Source of the DNA: an uncultured Roseburia sp.
GTDB lineage: Bacteria; Bacillota; Clostridia; Lachnospirales; Lachnospiraceae
Length of the DNA: 5,339 nt
Direction: 5' to 3'
NCBI GenBank assembly: GCA_947384095.1
Contig: CANDFU010000154.1
Span: 1 to 5,339, forward strand
Below, one piece after another: positions 1 to 5,339 of this stretch. Below the pieces are notes generated by a model. It did no database searches and had not been told where the DNA came from. It saw nothing but the letters and a program-made list of their open reading frames with translations. Position numbers and translations under genes: made by a program. Position 1 is the first letter of the stretch. Each line of letters begins with the position of its first letter.

Positions 1-46
1 AACACTATAACCTACACTCTTTCCCTACACGACGCTCTTCCGATCT
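1..46 (+). other. Illumina sequencing adapter left on the contig end (not genomic)
   Basis: Positions 14-46 match all 33 bases of the standard Illumina TruSeq read-1 adapter, ending in CTCTTCCGATCT. The bases before it fit the P5 side of a dual-index library: ACAC at 2-5, then an 8-base block TATAACCT at 6-13 where the i5 index belongs. That block differs by one base from the index D501 (TATAGCCT), as I recall it. Genomic sequence therefore starts at 47. The adapter also supplies two bases of a false stop codon (45-47) to the gene that runs off this end. The adapter match is seen directly; the index reading is an inference. Confidence 0.97.
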
Positions 47-365
47 AGAATCCCCCAAGCGGCCCCATCAGCATGGCAGCCATCAGCATCGTGATATCGG
101 TATTGCTCATAATGGCGCCGATGACGGCGATTGCTCCCACAACGCGCCCGCGGTCGCCGCCGATCATACGCCCTCCGGTGGAAGCGATCAGCACCGGAAT
201 CAGATACGTCAGCATCGGGCCGACCATACTGTTAAATCCCTCATTCGGGATCCATCCGGTATCAATAAACAGCGCGGCGAGAAAACCAAAGGCAATCAGG
301 GCCCCGATGTTCGGCATCACCATTCCGGATAAAAATTTACCAAAGCGTTGTACCTTATTTTTCAT
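47..365 (-). CDS. mtlA: PTS mannitol transporter EIIC(B) component, N-terminal fragment (3' end missing)
   Basis: This is the start of the mannitol-specific permease of the phosphotransferase system, the membrane protein that imports mannitol and releases it inside as mannitol 1-phosphate. The 106 visible residues follow the N-terminus of E. coli MtlA closely: an amphipathic start (KVQRFGKFLSGMVMPNIGA), then ALFIDTGWIPNE, a VGPMLTYLIPVLIA membrane segment, the GGRMIGGDRGRVVGAI loop and MGPLGG. The start at 363-365 is set by GGAGGA-type Shine-Dalgarno bases with a 7-base spacer. The reading frame appears to stop at 45-47, but two of those bases are adapter, so the gene really continues off the contig. 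Most of EIIC and all of EIIB (and EIIA, if fused) are missing. It is the last visible gene of the operon, 42 bases after the DeoR-type gene. The family is secure; transport of another hexitol is possible. Confidence 0.93.
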
Positions 366-372
366 GACATAT

Positions 373-378
373 CCTCCT
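373..378 (-). promoter_or_regulatory. Ribosome binding site of mtlA
   Basis: The minus strand reads AGGAGG here, 7 bases before the ATG at 363-365. It fixes that start and argues against an out-of-frame ATG at 368-370. It is one of the two strongest Shine-Dalgarno sites in the window, and suggests mtlA is translated efficiently despite its distal place in the operon. Confidence 0.85.
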
Positions 379-407
379 CAACTGGGTCTGTCAATAATCA
401 AAATGGC

Positions 408-1169
408 CTACAGAACCTGGATGTCATACTTCCTGCACTCCGCAAGAAGCTCTTCCGGCAGTTTTCCGTCGGAGACGATGACATCGATATCCTTTAATCC
501 GCAGACGCAGAAACTGCATTTCACCCCGATCTTGGAAGAATCCATCAAAAGAATCACCTGCTCGGCCTGGCGGATGGCCGTCTGCTTTAAAATGGCCTCA
601 TCGCTGATGCCACAGGTAAAACCAGCCGAGGGGTGATAGCCGGTGATCCCCAGAAAAGCCTGATGGAAATTGACTCTCTCCAATTCCCTGATCGCAGAAT
701 AGCCAAATACGCTCTGGCTGTAGCGGTTCAGCTTTCCGCCCGGAAGCATCACGGTCGGCGAAGAAAGATTTGCCAGTTCAATCGCACAGCTTAAACCGGT
801 CGTATAGATAAGGTTTGACTGGTCGTAAAACAGGCGTGCAAACATGGTAGCCGTGCTGCCGGAGTCCAGATAAACGGTAGTGTCCTCCCGCAGCAGCGTC
901 AGCGCCTTCTCCGCAATGATCTGTTTCTCAGAGATATTACGGACGGATTTGCGGTTGAGAAAATCATCCGTGCCGATGATGACCTGCACCGATTTTGCGC
1001 CCCCGTGAATGCGCAGAATCCGCTTTGCCTCGTCCAGGAGTTTTAAATCCGTGCGCAGCGTCATCTCGGACACATTGGGAAATGCCTCTTTCATCTCCGA
1101 AAAACTGACGGTTCCTCTTTCGTTGATCAGTTCTACGATCGCATTTCTGCGTGTTTCCATCGAATCCAT
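408..1169 (-). CDS. DeoR/GlpR-family transcriptional regulator of sugar metabolism
   Basis: This is a 253-residue repressor of the usual length for its family. An N-terminal winged helix-turn-helix (about residues 6-58) carries the family signature FPNVSEMTLRTDLKLL and the wing ILRIHGGA. A C-terminal DeoRC domain (about 77-235), which binds phosphorylated sugars in this family, shows LDSGSTA (101-107), the PGGKLN loop (143-148) and the DSSKIG motif (210-215). A cysteine cluster, CSFCVC (218-223), follows that motif and is not typical. The gene starts 6 bases after the dehydrogenase stop and its weak ribosome site, GGTGAG, lies in the end of that gene, so the two are probably translationally coupled. 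A second ATG at 1158-1160 is an alternative start. It probably represses its own operon through the repeats at 3472-3517, with a ketose or hexitol phosphate as inducer; that is inference. Confidence 0.93.
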   Translation of the reverse strand: MDSMETRRNAIVELINERGTVSFSEMKEAFPNVSEMTLRTDLKLLDEAKRILRIHGGAKSVQVIIGTDDFLNRKSVRNISEKQIIAEKALTLLREDTTVYLDSGSTATMFARLFYDQSNLIYTTGLSCAIELANLSSPTVMLPGGKLNRYSQSVFGYSAIRELERVNFHQAFLGITGYHPSAGFTCGISDEAILKQTAIRQAEQVILLMDSSKIGVKCSFCVCGLKDIDVIVSDGKLPEELLAECRKYDIQVL

Positions 1170-1175
1170 GGCAGA

Positions 1176-2444
1176 CTACTCACCGATAAAATGCGCCAGA
1201 AGGTATTCTTCCGCCTCCGGGCACCACAGCCCCTGATGAGCATCCACAATATCCGCCAGCTCCTGTAACCTTTCGTTCCCCTCGGCCTCTCCTTTTGCGC
1301 GCAGATCGGACAGCGCCGTCAGCGGCATTGTAAGATGCGTATAGATCAGCTTTTTGCCGCCCGGAATCTTCGGAAGATTCAATGTCGTCTCCGCAACGGC
1401 ATCCAGCCCTCCGATATGCGTTACCATGACGGCCGGATTGATGCGGCCCGCTGCAGTCAGTTTTAAGGACTCGATCATATCATCCGTATTGCCTCCGGTG
1501 GTTCCCATCACATGTGTGGAATTGTAGTGCACATCGTAGAAATTCATCGTCGCACTGAATTTGTTGTCCGTCGGGCCGGCAAAGAAATTAAGGCAGCCGT
1601 CCCGCCCCAGAATATCGCTGGACTGTTTTACGACGGCGGCAACCGGCGCATAGCACAAAACATCGTCATATCCGGTTCCACCGGAAATCTTCATCAGCTC
1701 CGCCACCGGATCTTCACAGCTGCCGGTATTGACAAAGTGAAGCGCGATCCCCTCTTTTGCAGCCTCCGCGGGCGGAAACAGTGTTGCGGCACGGTCGAGA
1801 CGCTCCTGATTTAAATCCGTCACAACAACCATGGACGGACGGACGTCACGGTGAAGCGCATACGTCAACGCCCCCAGCCCCATCGGGCCCGCGCCCGCCA
1901 TAATCGCCAGTTTACCGCCTTCCTTAATGCCCATCTGATGCGTATAAACCCCCATCTGCGTGTGATAAGCGGCATTAAACGCTCCGATGCTGCAGGACAT
2001 CGGTTCTGCCAGGGACGCCTCATAGTAAGCCCTGCCATTGTACTCCAGCAGGCAGCCCAGCTCCATTACCTCCGCCGGGATAATGCAGTAAGTCGCATCC
2101 CCTCCGAAAAACTCATAGGAATATCCCGGGCTCCACATCGTTCCCTTATAATTTAACGCCGGCTGCAATGTAAATTTCATTCCCGGTTTAAAGGTATCCT
2201 GATGATTTCTGCCGACTTTTACAATATCCCCCGCAAATTCGTGTCCCATAATCGCCGGATGCTCCGCCACATCGTCGTGCACGCGCTTATGCGCCGGGCC
2301 TAAAATGGCGCACTTATAAGTCGACATACAGATACTGTCGGACACGACTTTTACCAGTATCTCATCGTCAGTGATTTCCGGAAGTTCAAACTCCTCAAGT
2401 CTTAAATCATTTGCCGCATGTAATCTCACGCCTTTTGCTTTCAT
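1176..2444 (-). CDS. Zinc-dependent medium-chain dehydrogenase, L-sorbose-1-phosphate reductase (SorE)-like
   Basis: This 422-residue protein is a medium-chain alcohol dehydrogenase, predicted to interconvert a hexitol phosphate and a ketose phosphate with NAD(H). The catalytic zinc ligands are visible as Cys39, His68-Glu69 in the GHEFAG motif, and Glu147 in SLAEP. The four-cysteine structural-zinc loop of classic alcohol dehydrogenases is absent. The Rossmann fold has GAGPMG (184-189), and Asp210 at the end of the second strand favours NAD over NADP. It is longer than a typical 350-residue family member. The stretches DSICMSTYK, FFGGDATY, NFFAGPT, GTTGGNTDDM and GGKKLIYTH are those I associate with SorE, which reduces L-sorbose 1-phosphate to glucitol 6-phosphate. 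Its ATG is preceded by AAAGGGG with an 8-base spacer. It lies between a PfkB kinase gene (72-base gap) and the DeoR gene (6-base gap). The real substrate is not proven; galactitol- or mannitol-phosphate are alternatives. Confidence 0.88.
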   Translation of the reverse strand: MKAKGVRLHAANDLRLEEFELPEITDDEILVKVVSDSICMSTYKCAILGPAHKRVHDDVAEHPAIMGHEFAGDIVKVGRNHQDTFKPGMKFTLQPALNYKGTMWSPGYSYEFFGGDATYCIIPAEVMELGCLLEYNGRAYYEASLAEPMSCSIGAFNAAYHTQMGVYTHQMGIKEGGKLAIMAGAGPMGLGALTYALHRDVRPSMVVVTDLNQERLDRAATLFPPAEAAKEGIALHFVNTGSCEDPVAELMKISGGTGYDDVLCYAPVAAVVKQSSDILGRDGCLNFFAGPTDNKFSATMNFYDVHYNSTHVMGTTGGNTDDMIESLKLTAAGRINPAVMVTHIGGLDAVAETTLNLPKIPGGKKLIYTHLTMPLTALSDLRAKGEAEGNERLQELADIVDAHQGLWCPEAEEYLLAHFIGE

Positions 2445-2516
2445 AAATAATGCCCCTTTCTTTCCCTCATATTATAAAGACATTGCGTCTTCGGTTTCCC
2501 TTTTCCAGCGCCCGCG

Positions 2517-3449
2517 TCATATCCTCTGAAATACGACTCCGGGCATCAGTTCCTTTATCGTGTCATATTCCGCCGCCTGCGTCCCGCTGCACATCACGTT
2601 TGCCGCCCCCGTCGCCGTTGACAGCCGGACGGTATCCTCAAGAGACATACCGGATTCTTCCGCAACGGCGAGTGCCGCCACAACGCTGTCCCCCGCACCG
2701 ACCGTACTTCCGACAGGAACCTTAAGCCCCTCCGCGTAGACCGTCTCATCCGCCGTCACATAGAGCGCGCCCTCGCCGCCCATCGAGACGACGATCTTTT
2801 TGATCCCGTGCTCTGCCATCAGCTCCCGCGCCGCCTCCTTCAGCTCTTCCGGCGTCTTAAGCGTTCTTTTCAGCAGCCCGGAAAGCTCATGATTGTTCGG
2901 CTTGATCAGATACGGCGACGCCTCGATACCGGCTGCCAGAAGCTCCCCGTCGGCGTCAAGAAACACCCTCGCCCCCGCATCGGCGCACGCCTTCACCCAG
3001 GTACGGTACGTATCCTTCGGCGCCCCCTTGGGAAGGCTTCCAGAGAGAACCACGATGTCGTTTTCTCCCAGCATTGCCAGAAGCCCCGCGAGCACATGAT
3101 CCAGGATTTCCCCGGAGACTGTGACGCCCGGCTCATTGATATCCGTATTGGTGTGATTCACCGGGTCAATGATCTTTAAATTGGTCCGCGTCTCCCCTTC
3201 GACAAACCGGAAACTGGTTTCCAGCCCCATGGCCTGCAGCGATGCCTGGATAGCCTGCCCGGTATCCCCGCCGAGAATCCCCGTGGCGATGCTTTTGCCG
3301 CCCAGCCGGTCAATCACCTTGGAGACATTAATGCCCTTCCCTCCCGGATCGGTCCGCATCTCCGTAATACGGTTGACGCTGTCGATCGTCAGTGACGGAA
3401 TCTCGACTGTTTTGTCCAGCGCCGGATTCAGTGTGACAGTGTAAATCAT
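2517..3449 (-). CDS. pfkB: PfkB-family sugar-phosphate kinase (1-phosphofructokinase / tagatose-6-phosphate kinase type)
   Basis: This cytoplasmic kinase uses ATP to turn a ketose monophosphate into a bisphosphate that aldolase can split; fructose 1-phosphate is the likeliest substrate. The 310 residues match the family's length. The N-terminus MIYTVTLNPALDKT is the hallmark of the FruK/LacC group. PfkB signature 1 is PGGKGINVSKVIDRLGG (35-51), SGSLPKG and KPNNHEL follow mid-protein, and signature 2 is GSTVGAGDS with the catalytic base Asp254. The start is the ATG at 3447-3449, because AAGGAGG lies 7 bases upstream. An in-frame TTG at 3465-3467 would add six residues but overlaps that ribosome site and is rejected. 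It is the first gene of the hexitol operon. FruK and LacC types cannot be told apart reliably by eye; the mannitol-type PTS favours FruK. Confidence 0.92.
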   Translation of the reverse strand: MIYTVTLNPALDKTVEIPSLTIDSVNRITEMRTDPGGKGINVSKVIDRLGGKSIATGILGGDTGQAIQASLQAMGLETSFRFVEGETRTNLKIIDPVNHTNTDINEPGVTVSGEILDHVLAGLLAMLGENDIVVLSGSLPKGAPKDTYRTWVKACADAGARVFLDADGELLAAGIEASPYLIKPNNHELSGLLKRTLKTPEELKEAARELMAEHGIKKIVVSMGGEGALYVTADETVYAEGLKVPVGSTVGAGDSVVAALAVAEESGMSLEDTVRLSTATGAANVMCSGTQAAEYDTIKELMPGVVFQRI

Positions 3450-3456
3450 AAAACAA

Positions 3457-3463
3457 CCTCCTT
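3457..3463 (-). promoter_or_regulatory. Ribosome binding site that sets the pfkB start
   Basis: The minus strand reads AAGGAGG here with a 7-base spacer to the ATG at 3447-3449. This near-perfect site shows that the in-frame TTG at 3465-3467, just upstream of and partly codon-sharing with the site, is not the start. Confidence 0.9.
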
Positions 3464-3471
3464 CCAAACTT

Positions 3472-3517
3472 TTGATTCAACAGTCATCATTCTTTTGAAT
3501 CAACAACCTTGATTCTA
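3472..3517 (-). promoter_or_regulatory. Triple TTGAWTCAA repeat, probable repressor operator
   Basis: Three copies of the 9-bp near-palindrome TTGAWTCAA lie between the -10 box and the pfkB ribosome site: TTGATTCAA at 3472-3480, TTGAATCAA at 3495-3503, and TTGATTCTA (one mismatch) at 3509-3517, touching the -10 box. The first two share a longer direct repeat, CTTTTGAWTCAACA, at 3469-3482 and 3492-3505, offset by 23 bases. Centres are 23 and 14 bases apart. A repressor bound here would cover the transcription start and block elongation. The DeoR-family product of the same operon is the natural candidate, but that link is inference. The first two copies could also pair as a 9-bp hairpin in the mRNA leader. 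Confidence 0.6.
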
Positions 3518-3544
3518 TATTATCACCTTTTTGTAAAATGTCAA
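3517..3544 (-). promoter_or_regulatory. Sigma-A-type promoter of the pfkB-dehydrogenase-deoR-mtlA operon
   Basis: On the minus strand a perfect -35 box, TTGACA (3539-3544), is followed by a 16-base spacer and TAATAT (3517-3522) as the -10 box, a 4-of-6 match to consensus. The DNA just upstream (3545-3570) is almost all A and T and could act as an UP element. Transcription should start near 3508-3512, leaving a leader of about 60 bases before pfkB. The promoter lies about 20 bases beyond the terminator of the preceding unit, so the hexitol operon can be switched independently. Confidence 0.75.
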
Positions 3545-3565
3545 GCATTATTTTATTGAAATAAC

Positions 3566-3614
3566 AAAAAAACATCACAGGAAACTTTTATTTCAAAAGT
3601 TTCCTGTGATGTTT
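3566..3614 (-). terminator. Rho-independent terminator after the GH3 gene
   Basis: A perfect 20-bp inverted repeat has arms at 3570-3589 and 3595-3614 with a 5-base loop. Read on the minus strand, the stem runs straight into a T tract (3572-3566, seven T, partly in the stem) followed by more T-rich sequence. It begins 49 bases after the GH3 stop codon. The plus-strand side has only TTT after the stem, so it works mainly on minus-strand transcripts. It separates the MATE/GH3 unit from the hexitol operon promoter. Confidence 0.92.
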
Positions 3615-3663
3615 GTCGTCCAACTCAGCAAAGTAACCAGGCACAGGCTTCCCCCGCGTTCAG

Positions 3664-4980
3664 TCACTGGGCATTTACATTCATCTTCAGCTTGACTCTG
3701 ACAATCCGCACCACCGACTCATTGATCCGCTCTTCAGACAATGTCCCGCTGCCGACTGCCGCGAGAACGCCGTCATAGGCCGTCTTGTAATCCTGCGGCA
3801 TCAGAATCAGATCGGCTCCTGCACCGATCGCAGCCACCGCGGCCTCATCTGCCTTATAGCCCGCCGTGATTGCGCTCATATCCATCCCGTCTGTGATCAC
3901 AATGCCATCATACCCCATCTGTCCACGCAGGACTTCCGTGATCATCTTAGACGAAAGGGACGCCGGCGTACTGTCTCCCGTGATATTCGGCAGTGAAATA
4001 TGTCCCACCATGATAAAAGCCGCGCCGGAATCAACTGCGCGCTGAAACGGTACAAGCTCCGATGCCGTCAGCTCCTCTAAAGATTTCTCTGACGACACGG
4101 CCCCCTGATGGGAATCTCCCGACACGCCCCCGTGCCCTGGAAAATGCTTTACAACCCCGTATATGCCCTGCTCCGCCAGGCCTGCAAGCTCAGCCGCCGC
4201 CATATCCGCCACCACGGCGGGATCAGAACCAAAAGAACGGTTTCCGATCACGGATCCCGGGTCAGTCAGTACATCGGCCACCGGCGCAAAATTGACGTTA
4301 AAACCGAGTTCTTTCAGATAACCGCCGATCGTCGTCCCCACATTTTTCGCATTCTGTACATCCCCGGTGGCTCCGACCGCACTCATATCCCCCACATTTG
4401 CAATTCCGAAACTGGCGTTTGACGCTATTCTCGCCACGCTTCCGCCTTCCTCATCTACGCCCAGGAAGATCGGCAGACCGGTCCGCTCCTTTGACATCGC
4501 CGTCATCTTCGTCATCATATCCAGTGTCTGAGGCCCGTTCAAGAGATTTTCCGACATATAGATCAGGCCGCCGACCGGCCGGTCGTTGTACGCGCTCCGC
4601 GTTTTATCCCCCGCCACCGTGACGCCGCCATATCCCGTCAGCGCGTTCGGCGTGATCACAAACATCTGCGCCACCTTATCCTCCAGCGACATGCCCGCCA
4701 CAAAATCAATGGCCTGCTGTGTTTCCGGATCGATGACGGGATCCGTGACCTCTGGCTGCACCGGTTCCTCTCCCACGGCCACCGGATCCGTCCCGGCCGG
4801 CTGCTCCGTCTCCGTCTCCCCGGGCTGCTCCTCCGGCGGTTTGTCTTTCAGGACAAACCGGTTCAGCGCAAACACACCGGCCGCAATCAGCAGAATGAAA
4901 AACAACAGCATCAGAAAAAAAACAATCACTGCATTTTTCGTATCCCGCTCTCGTTTTTGTTTTCTCTCTTCCCGGTTCAT
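3664..4980 (-). CDS. nagZ: Membrane-anchored GH3 beta-N-acetylhexosaminidase (NagZ type)
   Basis: This 438-residue glycoside hydrolase family 3 enzyme is predicted to release terminal beta-linked N-acetylglucosamine, most likely from cell-wall (muropeptide) fragments. A basic cytoplasmic N-terminus (NREERKQKRERD) precedes one membrane helix (about 17-40). A linker rich in Pro, Glu and Thr (47-86) follows, then the catalytic barrel (about 88-430), so the enzyme should sit outside the cell on an anchor. Catalytic features are KHFPGHG (278-284), the Asp289-Ser-His291 acid/base dyad typical of NagZ, and the nucleophile Asp364 in ITDGMDMSAI. GVDEEGG (174-180) and NFAPVADV (230-237) also fit the family. 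The second domain of the larger Bacillus NagZ is absent. GGAGAGAGG with a 6-base spacer supports the ATG at 4978-4980. It is 33 bases downstream of the MATE gene, and a strong terminator follows it. Other hexosaminide substrates are possible. Confidence 0.93.
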   Translation of the reverse strand: MNREERKQKRERDTKNAVIVFFLMLLFFILLIAAGVFALNRFVLKDKPPEEQPGETETEQPAGTDPVAVGEEPVQPEVTDPVIDPETQQAIDFVAGMSLEDKVAQMFVITPNALTGYGGVTVAGDKTRSAYNDRPVGGLIYMSENLLNGPQTLDMMTKMTAMSKERTGLPIFLGVDEEGGSVARIASNASFGIANVGDMSAVGATGDVQNAKNVGTTIGGYLKELGFNVNFAPVADVLTDPGSVIGNRSFGSDPAVVADMAAAELAGLAEQGIYGVVKHFPGHGGVSGDSHQGAVSSEKSLEELTASELVPFQRAVDSGAAFIMVGHISLPNITGDSTPASLSSKMITEVLRGQMGYDGIVITDGMDMSAITAGYKADEAAVAAIGAGADLILMPQDYKTAYDGVLAAVGSGTLSEERINESVVRIVRVKLKMNVNAQ

Positions 4981-5013
4981 ATATTTCCTCTCTCCGTAAA
5001 ATAAATTCTGAGG

Positions 5014-5339
5014 TTAAATGTGCATCTTCCTCCATTTTCCGCGTCTGTAAAAAATAAACGTGGCAACGGCGCCAATCACCCAGGAGGTGAGCAGAGAAAT
5101 AAAAATACATTCCTCCCTTCCGTTCGGAAACTCCGCACTTCTGGTCAGAAACGCAATTCCGTAAGCAATCGGCACGCGCACGAAAATCGTGGTGACGATC
5201 GAGATCCACATCGGCGTCATCGTGTCACCGGCTCCGCGCATTACGCCGGAAAGGCTCTGCGTGACTGCCATCGCGATATAGCCGAAGGCGAGAATCCCCA
5301 TCATATCACGGCTTAAGCGCACTAACTCGGGCGTACTCG
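5014..5339 (-). CDS. MATE-family efflux transporter, C-terminal fragment (5' end missing)
   Basis: The last 107 residues of a multidrug and toxin extrusion (MATE) type membrane protein, which exports cationic compounds or metabolites using an ion gradient. The visible part has the typical stretch around ELVRLSRDMMGILAFGYIAM, then LSGVMRGAGDTMTPMW, a motif conserved in MATE C-terminal halves. Three membrane segments are seen (about residues 14-35, 45-65 and 77-97 of the fragment), followed by a basic cytoplasmic tail, RRGKWRKMHI. The frame stays open to the window edge, so the GTG at 5320-5322 is an internal valine and not a start. The full protein would have about 450 residues. It probably shares a transcript with the GH3 gene, 33 bases downstream. 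The substrate cannot be predicted. Confidence 0.88.
   Translation of the reverse strand, partial: STPELVRLSRDMMGILAFGYIAMAVTQSLSGVMRGAGDTMTPMWISIVTTIFVRVPIAYGIAFLTRSAEFPNGREECIFISLLTSWVIGAVATFIFYRRGKWRKMHI

Noticed and set aside
73..636. A 187-residue plus-strand frame, plus similar plus-strand frames across the window
   Set aside because: They lie antisense to genes with clear family motifs and have no convincing ribosome sites or recognisable domains.
2471..2491. Short hairpin AAGAC-loop-GTCTT followed by a perfect TATAAT on the minus strand, in the 72-base gap between pfkB and the dehydrogenase gene
   Set aside because: The stem has only 5-6 pairs and no U tract, so it is a poor terminator. 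The TATAAT has no recognisable -35 box at 16-18 bases, so an internal promoter is not supported.
3450..3467. Six-residue N-terminal extension of the PfkB protein from a TTG codon
   Set aside because: The TTG lies next to the AAGGAGG ribosome site, which would then be inside the gene. The ATG at 3447-3449 has ideal spacing and gives the usual family N-terminus.
3531..3544. A TTG...CAA dyad over the -35 box considered as a catabolite-repression (cre) site
   Set aside because: It lacks the central CG and the flanking bases of the cre consensus, and part of it is simply the TTGACA box.
4706..5209. A 167-residue minus-strand frame overlapping the GH3 and MATE genes
   Set aside because: It is out of frame with two well-supported genes, has arginine/glycine-rich low-complexity sequence, and resembles no family.
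5014..5322. A complete 102-residue protein starting at the GTG at 5320-5322
   Set aside because: The frame stays open to the window edge, and the upstream residues (STPEL) continue the MATE family pattern, so it is a fragment of a longer gene.

Overview
The window looks like the end of a draft-assembly contig from a Gram-positive, anaerobe-type Firmicute, most likely a gut clostridium of the Lachnospiraceae kind. This placement is an inference. It rests on strong AGGAGG-type ribosome binding sites, a moderately GC-rich coding style beside very AT-rich intergenic DNA, a long U-tailed terminator, PTS sugar uptake, and a membrane-anchored GH3 enzyme. All five supported genes lie on the minus strand. 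They are described here in transcription order, from high to low coordinates. The first 46 bases are not genomic: they match an Illumina TruSeq P5-side adapter with part of an i5 index.

Transcription unit 1 (5339 to about 3566): the C-terminal part of a MATE-type efflux transporter, cut by the window end, is followed after 33 bases by a membrane-anchored GH3 beta-N-acetylhexosaminidase (NagZ type). The unit ends in a 20-bp perfect-stem terminator at 3566-3614.

Transcription unit 2 starts at a recognisable sigma-A promoter (3517-3544) just past that terminator. Three copies of a 9-bp near-palindrome, TTGAWTCAA, lie between the -10 box and the first gene and are probably an operator. The genes are a PfkB-family sugar-phosphate kinase (1-phosphofructokinase/tagatose-6-phosphate kinase type), a zinc-dependent dehydrogenase resembling L-sorbose-1-phosphate reductase (SorE), a DeoR/GlpR-family repressor, and the start of the mannitol PTS transporter mtlA. 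mtlA is cut off by the contig end.

The second unit reads as a self-regulated hexitol operon: the PTS brings in and phosphorylates a hexitol, the dehydrogenase oxidises it to a ketose phosphate, and the kinase makes a bisphosphate for glycolysis. The most interesting point is chemical. SorE oxidises the carbon next to the phosphorylated end of a hexitol phosphate. On mannitol 1-phosphate that reaction would give fructose 1-phosphate, the substrate of the kinase in the same operon. This would be a mannitol route different from the usual MtlD route through fructose 6-phosphate. It is a hypothesis; the genes downstream of mtlA, where mtlF or mtlD would be expected, are missing. No RNA genes, CRISPR arrays, insertion sequences or gene-free stretches over 300 bases were found.
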